A stretch of 64,000 nucleotides of DNA from assembly GCF_005795905.1 (NCBI RefSeq), contig NZ_VAWE01000001.1:1178001-1242000 (forward strand). The letters run 5' to 3'. The stretch's first letter is position 1. The number at the start of each line of letters is the position of its first letter. Below, in pieces: positions 44,926 through 52,831 of the stretch. The stretch comes from Streptomyces marianii. GTDB taxonomy: Bacteria > Actinomycetota > Actinomycetes > Streptomycetales > Streptomycetaceae. The notes beneath the pieces are model-generated. The model had not been told where the DNA came from, made no database searches, and saw only the letters and a list, made by a program, of their open reading frames with translations. Made by a program: the position numbers and the translations under genes.

Positions 44926-45282
44926 CAGTCCTCGGGAACGGGGGACAGCGTGACGGACCGTCGACGGGTCGGGGTGCTGCCCCGGGACTGGGGAAACACC
45001 TTTCCGGCCCAGGTCGGGACCAGGATGAGGAGCCCGATCATAACCAGCCACACCCAGAAAAAAGAGAGGTTGCGTCAGAAATCAGTTCGATGTTAAAGGG
45101 CGGTCGCGAGGAGCCGAGGAGAGGGGTCGGGGGACGCGAGTCCGTGCCGGAGGGCACGCCGGGTGCCGCTCGTACACCGCCGGCTCCCATGGCGACCCGT
45201 TCGGCCGTGCCCAGTCCGCGGACGGCCCCACGCTCGTCGCGCACAACGCCGAAGTCGTCGCGGTCGAGCCCTCCGCCGACCG
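44926..45282. other. promoter region of cvnABCD and of the amidohydrolase gene
   Basis: No supported gene. An AT-richer stretch (45035-45095) contains, read on the minus strand, a TATGAT hexamer (-10-like) and a run of six T; it is the probable conservon promoter. The rest is GC-rich without identifiable features. Confidence 0.4.
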
Positions 45283-45331
45283 CCGACCACCGACCACCGA
45301 CCACCGACCACCGACCACCGACCACCGACCG
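45283..45331 (+). repeat. 7-bp tandem repeat (CCGACCA), about seven units
   Basis: Six exact units of CCGACCA plus a seventh with one mismatch (CCGACCG). It ends 14 bp before the start codon of the amidohydrolase gene, in its promoter or 5' leader. Such repeats change length by slippage. Confidence 0.9.
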
Positions 45332-45345
45332 TAAGATCATCCTTC

Positions 45346-46125
45346 ATGCCCTCCTTCCGTCTCCTCCCGGGCGCCGGCGACTCGCCCGTCGTGCTGCACG
45401 TCCCGCACTCCTCGCGTGAGATCCCGGAGTGGGTGCGTCGCGGCATCGAGTTGGACGACACCGCGCTGGCACTCGAACTCGACCACATCACCGACTCCCA
45501 CACGGCCGCCATCGCCGCCGCCGGGGCGGACGCCGCCGCGGTCAGGCCGTGGCAGTTCGTCAACGGGCTCTCCCGGCTGGTGATCGACCCCGAGCGGTTC
45601 CCCGACGAGCGCGAGGAGATGCTCGCCGTCGGCATGGGCGCGGTCTACACCCGGACCACGCACCGCGAGCGCCTGCGACCGGCGGACAGGGACCCACGGC
45701 CGCTCGTCGAGCGCTACTTCCACCCGTACGCGCAGGGCATGACCGCTGCCGTGGCCGACCGTCTCGGAACCGTCGGACGTGCGGTGGTCATCGACGTCCA
45801 CTCGTATCCCACCGAGCCGCTGCCCTACGAACTGCACGGCGACGGACCCCGGCCGCCGATCTGCCTGGGCACGGACCCCTTCCACACCCCGCCCGCCCTC
45901 CTCGCCGCCGCGGAGCGGGCGTTCGCGGGCTTCGGCGGCACCGGGTTCGACAGCCCCTTCGCTGGTGCGTACGTGCCCCTCGAGTTCCACGGCAAGGACC
46001 CCCGCGTCAGCGCCCTGATGATCGAGATCCGACGCGACGTCTACATGACCGAACCCGGAGGCCCGGCCGGTCCCGGTCTGGAGCTCCTGGGCGCGGCGCT
46101 GGCAGAGCTGACCGATTCGATCTGA
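45346..46125 (+). CDS. N-formylglutamate amidohydrolase family protein
   Basis: A 259-residue FGase-family zinc hydrolase (VLHVPHSSREIPEWVR at the N-terminus; VVIDVHSYPTEPLPYE; FVPLEFHGKDPRVSALMIEIRRDVYM-type end). The conserved His/Asp/Glu residues of the metal site are present. Family members release glutamate from N-formylglutamate in histidine degradation, but no hut genes are nearby and other acyl-amino acids are possible. The start codon lies just after the 7-bp repeat. Confidence 0.88.
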   Translation: MPSFRLLPGAGDSPVVLHVPHSSREIPEWVRRGIELDDTALALELDHITDSHTAAIAAAGADAAAVRPWQFVNGLSRLVIDPERFPDEREEMLAVGMGAVYTRTTHRERLRPADRDPRPLVERYFHPYAQGMTAAVADRLGTVGRAVVIDVHSYPTEPLPYELHGDGPRPPICLGTDPFHTPPALLAAAERAFAGFGGTGFDSPFAGAYVPLEFHGKDPRVSALMIEIRRDVYMTEPGGPAGPGLELLGAALAELTDSI

Positions 46126-46526
46126 GGGACGTCTACGGGGCCGTCGGCGGCTCCTCCGGCTGCCGGACCCGGAGCTCCGGGAACAGCGCGACGGGGTGCC
46201 CCGGGATGAGCGGGCGACGGCCGGCTGTCCCGGGCTCGGCATCCCGGCGTGAGTGGCCCTCCACAGTGGAACCGGACCGCCTGATGGCCACGTTCCCCGT
46301 CACGGCACGTCGGGGCGGTACGCGTGCGGTGGCGAAGGGCTCGCCGCTGCGTCGGACGTGCGCCATCCGCTCGCGCACCTCCCACAGGGTGCGCGGACGG
46401 AACCCGGGCCCGCTGCGGCAGCTCTGCGTAGGTCCCCCCTCAGCCGCCTGGGACTCGCAGTCACGCGCGCACGGACGGGCCTCGCGTGCGGCACGGGTGG
46501 GGCAGTTCTGGTTGCCGGACTCTGCC
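46126..46526. other. intergenic, convergent genes
   Basis: No supported gene and no strong hairpin that I could see; open frames lack domains. Confidence 0.4.
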
Positions 46527-47321
46527 TCACGTGCCGCGGACGTCCGGCTCCAGTGACACGGCGACGAGCCGGTCGCTGAAGAGCTCCGGAGCTTCGGAAG
46601 GCACTCCGTCCGCTGCGTGGGTGCCCGCCCGAGCTGTGCGGTAGGCACGAACGGCCGGGTCTGACAAGGTCACGGCGACGACAGGGCAGTCCGCGGCGTC
46701 GTTCGTCGTCTCAGGGCTGCACTTGACCACATCGAGCATGCTGCGCCCCGGGCAGACCGCCCCCGCCGGCACGGCCACGTCGAGGAGCAGGTCCTTGCCG
46801 GGGGCCACCCGGAAGCGTCCCGACGGCGGCGCGGCGACGGGCCTGCCCTCGAAGCCGCCGTGGACGACGGTAGCCGTCAGCCCGCGGGCGCTGGCACGGC
46901 GGCCCTCCCCGTGCGGACCGAAGAGGTCGACCGTGACACTGCCCTGCGTCAACGGCGCTTCCAGGAGGAGGGGTTCGTCGTCGACATGGATCGCGAGGTG
47001 AATCGTGAAGGTGGGGTGGCCGGGTCCCTTCGGGCCCGGGTCCCGAACGTCCAAGGCGGTGAGGACCAATGTGGGGTCGTCGCCACGCTCACCCTCTCCT
47101 CGCGGCCGGGGCCGGGGGCCGTCGTCCACCGCGCACTTCGTCAACTGGGCTGTGCCCCCGCCGGGCAGAGGCGCGTCGTGCAAGGTCGCAACTGGCGCGA
47201 GGCGCTGCACCAGGGGACTCAGCGACATGTCCAAGGGAAGCATCAGCGACGCCGCGAGCAGCAGCAGCGTGGTCACGGGAGCGGCGAGAAGCAGCCAGGA
47301 GCGGAAGGATACTCGGGTCAC
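46527..47321 (-). CDS. membrane-anchored protein of unknown function
   Basis: A 264-residue protein with an N-terminal signal-anchor (SFRSWLLLAAPVTTLLLLAA) and a beta-rich extracellular part, with Cys residues in KCAVDD, VCPGRS, KCSPET and DCPVVA that could form two disulfides. I do not recognise the family. The GTG at 47321 is chosen because the hydrophobic segment follows at once; the frame upstream has poor codon bias. Confidence 0.6.
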   Translation of the reverse strand: MTRVSFRSWLLLAAPVTTLLLLAASLMLPLDMSLSPLVQRLAPVATLHDAPLPGGGTAQLTKCAVDDGPRPRPRGEGERGDDPTLVLTALDVRDPGPKGPGHPTFTIHLAIHVDDEPLLLEAPLTQGSVTVDLFGPHGEGRRASARGLTATVVHGGFEGRPVAAPPSGRFRVAPGKDLLLDVAVPAGAVCPGRSMLDVVKCSPETTNDAADCPVVAVTLSDPAVRAYRTARAGTHAADGVPSEAPELFSDRLVAVSLEPDVRGT

Positions 47322-47540
47322 GGTTATCCCAGCGGAGGGAAGGCCGAGATCGTCACTCGTGCGAGCGATCCCGTGTTTCGCGGCCGGCTGGAACAGGGCG
47401 CCGGGGAGGTGTTCGCGCCGCCCGCCCGGGTTGATCAGCGAGTGAACGGCGGACTGCACTGAGGGAGTTCACCGCTGTTCAGATCAACACCAGTCGCGCT
47501 GACACGCCCGGGATCCGGTGAATTGCCCGTCATATGCCGT

Positions 47541-47568
47541 CGGAATGCGGTGGGATCGGGGCCGTTGT
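47541..47568 (+). promoter_or_regulatory. putative sigma-BldN promoter of the chaplin gene
   Basis: -35 CGGAAT, 16-bp spacer, -10 CGTTGT, 31 bp before the chaplin ATG. The published BldN consensus is CGTAAC, 16 bp, CGTTGA; matches are 4/6 and 5/6. Chaplin genes are known BldN targets. The remaining part of 47322-47598 has no gene. Confidence 0.55.
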
Positions 47569-47598
47569 TCCACCCCTCCCCAACGAGAGAGATCGAGC

Positions 47599-47844
47599 AT
47601 GAGCAAGCGAACCGCGTCCGTCCTGACCGCCCTCACCCTGGCCGGCGCCGTCGCCGGCGTCGGCAGCGCCGTCGCGGACTCCGGCGCCCAGGGCGCGGCA
47701 GCGGGCAGCCCGGGCGTCCTGTCCGGCAACGCCCTGCAGGCCCCGGTGCACGTGCCGGCAGACGTCTGCGGCAACACGCTCGGGGTCGTCAGCCTGCTCA
47801 ACCCGGCCGGCGGCAACGGCTGCGCCGCCGGCACGGCCGGCTGA
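47599..47844 (+). CDS. short chaplin
   Basis: An 81-residue secreted protein: signal peptide to about residue 27 (AVA-DS), then a single chaplin domain with GVLSGNALQAPVHVPADVCG, then N-rich LLNPAGGNGC. The two conserved cysteines are C57 and C75. Chaplins form the amyloid-like coat that lets aerial hyphae break surface tension. No LAXTG sorting signal, so it is of the short class. A BldN-type promoter upstream and a strong terminator downstream show a single-gene unit. Confidence 0.95.
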   Translation: MSKRTASVLTALTLAGAVAGVGSAVADSGAQGAAAGSPGVLSGNALQAPVHVPADVCGNTLGVVSLLNPAGGNGCAAGTAG

Positions 47845-47858
47845 CGCCCCACCCAGCC

Positions 47859-47896
47859 CGCCCCGGCCCGCGCCACGCGACGCGCGGGCCGGGGCG
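47859..47896 (+). terminator. 15-bp perfect hairpin after the chaplin gene
   Basis: CGCCCCGGCCCGCGC (47859-47873), 8-base loop, GCGCGGGCCGGGGCG (47882-47896). Confidence 0.85.
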
Positions 47897-48045
47897 CTTC
47901 GACGTCCCCGGCGGCGCGACGGTGCGACATGCGGTGTCCCCGCGCGGTGTCCCTCCGGCGTGCCGGAGGTCGACCGCCCCGGTGTACGAGACCGAAGGCC
48001 GGACGTCCGCCCTCGTCGTCGGACTCGGAACGCACATCGGTGGCT

Positions 48046-48474
48046 TCAGACCGGCATCAGCGCGACGCCCAGCGCCGGCAGGGTCATCGCCTTGACCGAC
48101 TCGCAGGCGACGTAGACGAGGTGGGCGCGGGAGCGTGGGACGTCCTCCCCCGCCAGCACCCGGTCCGAGCGGCGGTTCAGCACGGGCCGGACAGCGGCGA
48201 GCTGCACGGCCAGCAGCGTCACGGCCGCGACCGTCAGGGCCACGACGGGTGCGGCGGGGCCTCCGGCGGCGACCGCCACGACCAGCACACCGGCCAGGAC
48301 AGCTTCGGCGCGGTTGAGCGCGCGGAAGACCAGCCGGCCGATACCGAGACCGATCCGCAGGGTCACTCCGGGCGCCCGGAACTTCAGCGGTGCCTCCAGG
48401 AACGAGATGGCCAGCACCATTCCGAACCAGACGAAGGCGGCCGCGGCGGCCACTGCCGCCCAGGTGGGGTTCAT
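48046..48474 (-). CDS. four-span membrane protein
   Basis: A 142-residue protein with four hydrophobic segments and a polar central loop. The stretch FLEAPLKFRAPGVTLRIGLG, then RLVFRALNRAE is a pattern I have seen in a conserved bacterial membrane family of unknown function. The ATG at 48474 begins MNPTWAAV. Confidence 0.75.
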   Translation of the reverse strand: MNPTWAAVAAAAAFVWFGMVLAISFLEAPLKFRAPGVTLRIGLGIGRLVFRALNRAEAVLAGVLVVAVAAGGPAAPVVALTVAAVTLLAVQLAAVRPVLNRRSDRVLAGEDVPRSRAHLVYVACESVKAMTLPALGVALMPV

Positions 48475-48808
48475 ACGCGGTGTACCTCTTCCTTCCACTC
48501 TCGCGCCCGGCTCCTTCTGCTCTCACGCCCGACGCGGACGATGCGACTCCTCGGACGCCGAGGCATCCCGGCGGCCGGCGACGGCTGCGGGGGCTTGCCG
48601 ACGCCTCGTGACGCACGGCGCCTTCGGCGCCGGGCGGCCGTTCCCGATGGGGCACGGTCCTCACGCCGTCCTCGAGCCGGCCGGAGTACGCATCTCCGTG
48701 CGCGGTACGGCGAGGACGGCGCGGTACGGCAAGGCACGTGCGCAGTACGGCGAGTACCGTGCCGCCGACGTAGCGCGGTCCCGGAACACGGGCTCCACCG
48801 CTCGGCCT
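48475..48808. other. intergenic with a three-unit 20-bp imperfect repeat
   Basis: No supported gene. Positions about 48699-48757 hold three imperfect copies of GTGCGCGGTACGGCGAGGA with period about 20 bp. Function unknown. Confidence 0.5.
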
Positions 48809-50002
48809 CTACCGGCCGAGCCAGAGGTCCGGACCGAAGACCTCGTAGTGGATCCTCTCGGCGGGAACTCCCCGGCGCAGCAACTCGCCGCGCACCGCGC
48901 GCATGAAGGGCAGCGGACCGCACAGATACGCGGTCAGGTCCTCCGGGAGTTCCAGGCCGGCCAGATCGGCCCGGCCGGCCGCGGCCTCCGGGGCTTCGTC
49001 GCCGGGCGACTCGTACCACAGGTGGAGCCGGCCGTCCGGCAGCGCTCGCGCCAGGGCGAGTTGCTCCTCGCGGTGCGCGTGGTCGGCGGGTGTGCGATCG
49101 GCGTGGACCGTGACGACCGGGCGGCCCGCCCTGGTGGACACCAGACGGTCGAGCACGGCCAGGACGGGGGTGTTCCCGATCCCGGCGGACGCCAGCAGCA
49201 GCGGCCCGTCGCCCTCCGGCAGCACGAGGTCGCCGAACGGCACCGACACGGTCAGGACGTCACCCGGCCGCGCGTGCTCGTGGAGCCAGGACGACACTTC
49301 CCCGTCCGGTCCGGCCTCGTCGCGGACCCGCTTGACGCTGATCCTCCAGTCACGCCGGCCCGGGGCGGAGGAGAGGCTGTACTGGCGGATCTGGTGGGCG
49401 CCGTCGGCGAGTTCGACCTGGACACTCACGTACTGGCCGGGCCGGAACGGCCCCGCGGGGCGGCCGTCGCGGGGACGGATGAGGAAGGAGACGACGTCGG
49501 GCGTCTCCTGGTGGCGCTCGGTGATCTCCATGCACCGCCAGACCTCGCCCTCGGCGACGCCCGCCTCCTGGTAGAGCCGCGCCTCCAGGGCGATCAGGGC
49601 GTTGGCCATCAGCCAGTACACCTCGTCCCAGGCGGCGGCGACCTCGTCCGTGAGCGCCTCCCCGAGCACGTCGGTCATCGCGGCGAAGAGGTGTCGATGG
49701 ACGATCTTGTACTGGTCGGAGGTGATCCCGAGCGAGGCGTGCTTGTTCGCGATCCGCGCCAGCATCGCGTCGGGTCGGGCGTCCGGCTTCTCCAGCAGCA
49801 TTCCGGCGAAGGCGGCGATCGAACCCGCCAGCGCCTTCCGCTGCTCCCCGTTGGCCTGGTTGCCGCGGTTGAACACGTCCCGCAGCAACTCGGGACGGGC
49901 GTCGAACAGCCTGCGGTAGAAGAGCTCGGCGATGTCGCCGATGGCGGCCCCGACCACCGGCAGCGTGGCGCGGACGACGGGCGTGGCCTGTTCCGAGAGC
50001 AC
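48809..50002 (-). CDS. hmp: flavohaemoglobin (nitric oxide dioxygenase)
   Basis: A 397-residue protein: globin domain (about 1-140) with proximal haem His H88 (ANKHASLG), then a FAD-binding domain with RQYSLSS and an NAD-binding domain with GIGNTPVLA, ending YEVFGPD. It converts NO to nitrate. The GTG at 50002 has AGGAG upstream. An NsrR site lies 13-35 bp before the start, and nsrR itself is the next gene upstream in the same direction, so it is induced by NO. Confidence 0.95.
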   Translation of the reverse strand: MLSEQATPVVRATLPVVGAAIGDIAELFYRRLFDARPELLRDVFNRGNQANGEQRKALAGSIAAFAGMLLEKPDARPDAMLARIANKHASLGITSDQYKIVHRHLFAAMTDVLGEALTDEVAAAWDEVYWLMANALIALEARLYQEAGVAEGEVWRCMEITERHQETPDVVSFLIRPRDGRPAGPFRPGQYVSVQVELADGAHQIRQYSLSSAPGRRDWRISVKRVRDEAGPDGEVSSWLHEHARPGDVLTVSVPFGDLVLPEGDGPLLLASAGIGNTPVLAVLDRLVSTRAGRPVVTVHADRTPADHAHREEQLALARALPDGRLHLWYESPGDEAPEAAAGRADLAGLELPEDLTAYLCGPLPFMRAVRGELLRRGVPAERIHYEVFGPDLWLGR

Positions 50003-50014
50003 AGATGACTCCTA

Positions 50015-50037
50015 AATAGGTAAACGATCTTCGTGTT
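50015..50037 (-). promoter_or_regulatory. NsrR operator of hmp
   Basis: Read on the minus strand: AACACGAAGAT, one base C, then GTTTACCTATT. It fits the 11-1-11 NsrR site; the known S. coelicolor hmpA1 site, as I recall it, also begins AACACGAA and ends TACCAATT. Confidence 0.75.
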
Positions 50038-50096
50038 TTAGAAGGCCCGCACCTCAGCCCGCGAGGTCGTGACGGGAGCCGGACCGGCGGAAGCGG

Positions 50097-50537
50097 CTAC
50101 CGCGCCGGCGGTCCGGCAAGGGCGACGAGCACGGGCCCGGTCGGCGAGGTGACGAGATCCGCCACGGTCAGCGGGTCCAGCGTGGCGTAGAACGCCTCCT
50201 GTGCGTCACGCAGCGCCCGCCGCAGCCGACAGGCCCCCCGCAGCGGACAGGGCGGGTCTTCGCAGCTGACGACCTCCCCCTCCCCTTCGAGCTCCCGCAC
50301 CAGCCAGCCCACCGAAGCCCGCCGGCCGAAGTCGGTCACGACGAGTCCGCCCCCACGACCCCGACGGGCCTCGATCACCCCCAGGCGCTGGAGGCGCGTG
50401 ATCGCCTTCGCGGCATGCGCGTGCCGCACGTCCATCGCCTCGGCCACCTCTCGGGTGGTGAGCACCTCGTCGTCGGTGCACACCGCGAGGCGCATGACGG
50501 ACCGGAGAGCCAGGTCGGTGAACTTGGTGAGTCGCAC
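50097..50537 (-). CDS. nsrR: NO-sensing Rrf2 repressor NsrR
   Basis: A 146-residue Rrf2 regulator with a DNA-binding N-terminal half (TTREVAEAMDVRHAHAAKAI) and three cysteines C92, C97 and C103 in SCEDPPCPLRGAC that hold a 4Fe-4S cluster; NO destroys the cluster and releases DNA. The GTG at 50537 is the only plausible start. Operators are visible in front of nsrR itself and of hmp. Confidence 0.93.
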   Translation of the reverse strand: MRLTKFTDLALRSVMRLAVCTDDEVLTTREVAEAMDVRHAHAAKAITRLQRLGVIEARRGRGGGLVVTDFGRRASVGWLVRELEGEGEVVSCEDPPCPLRGACRLRRALRDAQEAFYATLDPLTVADLVTSPTGPVLVALAGPPAR

Positions 50538-50553
50538 ATCAAGGACGCTATCA

Positions 50554-50576
50554 AATACGCATTCAGGATTCGCATT
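50554..50576 (-). promoter_or_regulatory. NsrR operator of nsrR
   Basis: On the plus strand AATACGCATTC, one base A, then GGATTCGCATT: an 11-1-11 imperfect palindrome 17 bp before the nsrR start codon. Confidence 0.65.
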
Positions 50577-50729
50577 AAAGAGGTCACTCGATCCCTGTGG
50601 TCTGCGTCACAGACCGCAGACCGCGAACTCGGCAGGGGTCTCGGACCGGGCAGCGGCGAGGGCGGCGGAAACGGCTCCGAGGAGGACTTCCCGAAGGACT
50701 CGGGACAGCGGCCCGGGCGGGCACCGTGA

Positions 50730-50751
50730 CGGCCCGCTCGGACGCGGGCCG
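50730..50751 (-). terminator. hairpin after the AI-2E transporter gene
   Basis: CGGCCCGC (50730-50737), loop TCGGAC, GCGGGCCG (50744-50751), 14 bp beyond the minus-strand stop codon. Confidence 0.6.
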
Positions 50752-50764
50752 ACCGGAGGGGTTA

Positions 50765-51928
50765 CTACACCACGGCGGCAGCGCCGGTCTGCGGCTCGCC
50801 GGTTCCCGGTGCCGTCTCCGGTCCGGGTGCGGCCGCAGGTACCGGTTCCCGCTCCGGGGCCGGCTCCGGCTCGCTCAACTGCTCGCGGAGATAGTTCCAG
50901 ACCACCGCGATCAGCGCGGCCACCGGTACGGCGAGCAGACTGCCCACGATGCCCGCCAGGCTGCCGCCCAGTGTCACCGCAAGCAGGATCACCGCGGCAT
51001 GAAGGCCCAGGCCCCGGCTCTGGATCATCGGCTGGAACACGTTGCCCTCGAGCTGCTGCACCACGACGATGATCGCCAGCACGATCAGCGCGTCCGTCGG
51101 TCCGTTCGACACCAGCGCGATGAGCACCGCGACCAGACCGGCGAACAGGGCGCCCACGATCGGCACGAACGCGGACACGAAGGTCAGCACGGCGAGCGGG
51201 AGGACCAGTGGTACTCCCAGGATCCACAGACCGATACCGATGAAGACGGCGTCGATCAGGCCGACGAACGCCTGGGACCGCACGAACGCGCCCAGGGTGT
51301 TCCAACCGCGCGCGGCCACGACCGGGACGTGGGTGGCCAGTGAGCCGGGGAGTTGACGAGTGAGCCACGGCAGGAACCGGGGGCCGTCCTTGAGGAAGAA
51401 GAACATCAGGAAGAGTGCGAGGACCGCCGTGACGACACCGTTGACCACGGTGCCCACACCGGCCACGACGGCGGTGGCCATGCTGCCCGCGCTGTCCTGT
51501 ATGCGTTGCACCGCGGAGTCGAAGGCGCCGGTGATCTGGTCGTCGCCGATGTTCAGCGGCGGTCCGGCGGCCCACTCACGCACCCTCTGTATGCCCTGGA
51601 CGACGCCTTCCGACAGTTCGCCGGACTGGGCTGCCACCGGCACCGCGATCAGGGCCACGACGCCTGCGGCGACCAGAAGGAACAGCACGGTCACGGCCGA
51701 CGCGGCGAGGGCCGGGGACCACCCGTACCTGCGCAGCAGCCGGGCCGAGGGCCAGGTGAGCGTGGTGAGGAGGAGGCCCACGACGAGAGGCCACACGATC
51801 GACCACATCCGGCCCAGCAGCCACAGGGCCACCGCCGACATCACGGAAACGAGCAGCAGCTCGACCGACACCCGTGCCGAAGTTCCGAGCGCGGCACGGG
51901 CCCTCGTGGGACTCAACCTGGCAGACAT
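50765..51928 (-). CDS. AI-2E family transporter
   Basis: A 387-residue membrane protein of the PF01594 family: two spans at the start (VSVMSAVALWLLG, IVWPLVVGLLLTTLTW), a large middle helical domain, and the C-terminal half with FLKDGPRFLPWLTRQL, FVPIVGALFAGLVAVLIAL and VVQQLEGNVFQPMIQSRGLGLH. Family members export small molecules or act as Na/Li-H antiporters; the true substrate here is unknown. The last 40 residues are Pro/Glu/Ala-rich. Confidence 0.9.
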   Translation of the reverse strand: MSARLSPTRARAALGTSARVSVELLLVSVMSAVALWLLGRMWSIVWPLVVGLLLTTLTWPSARLLRRYGWSPALAASAVTVLFLLVAAGVVALIAVPVAAQSGELSEGVVQGIQRVREWAAGPPLNIGDDQITGAFDSAVQRIQDSAGSMATAVVAGVGTVVNGVVTAVLALFLMFFFLKDGPRFLPWLTRQLPGSLATHVPVVAARGWNTLGAFVRSQAFVGLIDAVFIGIGLWILGVPLVLPLAVLTFVSAFVPIVGALFAGLVAVLIALVSNGPTDALIVLAIIVVVQQLEGNVFQPMIQSRGLGLHAAVILLAVTLGGSLAGIVGSLLAVPVAALIAVVWNYLREQLSEPEPAPEREPVPAAAPGPETAPGTGEPQTGAAAVV

Positions 51929-52155
51929 GGGAGCACCCTATGGGTACCGCGGCCGTGGGTATCCGGCCACAGGCCGTCCGGCCGCCGTGTCTCGGAGTGT
52001 CGTTCCTCCCGGCCGTCGTCCCCCGGCCGCGGTGAGCGGTGCCACGGGGAGGCCGGCCCCCGCCGGACGGCGGGACCGGGGCACGGAGGAGCCGGAGGCC
52101 GGGCGCCGGGGTACGAAGGTCGAACGCACGCCCGAAAGTCGCGGCCCGCCCCGGA

Positions 52156-52785
52156 CTACCGTCGGGCGGCGTACACGGTCGTGCCGGCGAAGGCGGTGTC
52201 GTCGGCGGACGCCCGCTGTCGTGGGACCTCCGGGTCGCCGAGGCCCGCGTGCCACAGGCCGTCGCGCCTCGTCAGAGTGACCGCCGACCGATGCGGCAGG
52301 TCCAGATGCAGGAAGGCGCGGGCGGGTGCCGACAGCGCGTGGACCAGCGCCGCTCGGACGACGGACGCCTCGGTGATCGCCAGCACGCGCCCCACGTCGT
52401 CCGGTAGGGCCTCCAGCCAGGACGCGGTCCGGCGGCACAGCCTGCCGACGGACTCGCCGCCGTGCGGTGCGGCATCGGGGTCCGTCAGCCAGGTGGAGAG
52501 GCCGTGCGGGTCCTCCGCCCGGATGTCCGCGTGTGTGCGCCCGTTCCAGGTGCCGCGGTCGAGGTCCCGCAGGGCGTCCTCGGGCGCCGCCGCCACACCG
52601 AGGGCCTCGGCGGTCTGCGCGCAGCGGGCCGACGGTGCCCGGAGAGCCAGGGAGTAGGGCGGAAGGGCCGTCTTCGCGTTCGCGGCCGCACGCCGGGCAC
52701 GCCCGTCCAGGGGGACGTCCCCGAACGCCGGGCCACGGGTTCCCTCCACGGAGGGCGCGCACAGGAACGTCAGGCGCAGACTCAT
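52156..52785 (-). CDS. histidine-phosphatase-like protein lacking the RHG motif
   Basis: A 209-residue protein of the phosphoglycerate-mutase fold (SARCAQTAEALG; DLDRGTWNGRTHADI; HGGESVGRLCRRTASWL; VLAITEASVVRAALVHAL). The N-terminal RHG that carries the phosphorylated His is replaced by FLCAPSVEG, and the later active-site His is replaced in ITEASVV. It is therefore likely not a phosphatase; a role in binding is possible. AAGGAGG precedes the ATG at 52785. Confidence 0.85.
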   Translation of the reverse strand: MSLRLTFLCAPSVEGTRGPAFGDVPLDGRARRAAANAKTALPPYSLALRAPSARCAQTAEALGVAAAPEDALRDLDRGTWNGRTHADIRAEDPHGLSTWLTDPDAAPHGGESVGRLCRRTASWLEALPDDVGRVLAITEASVVRAALVHALSAPARAFLHLDLPHRSAVTLTRRDGLWHAGLGDPEVPRQRASADDTAFAGTTVYAARR

Positions 52786-52831
52786 GACTCCGGCCTCCTT
52801 CTCCGATCGGCACGGCACACGGCCGGCCCGG

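Noticed and set aside
45283..45331. Possible short CRISPR or regulator iteron array
   Set aside because: Seven-base units without spacers; a simple-sequence repeat explains it fully.
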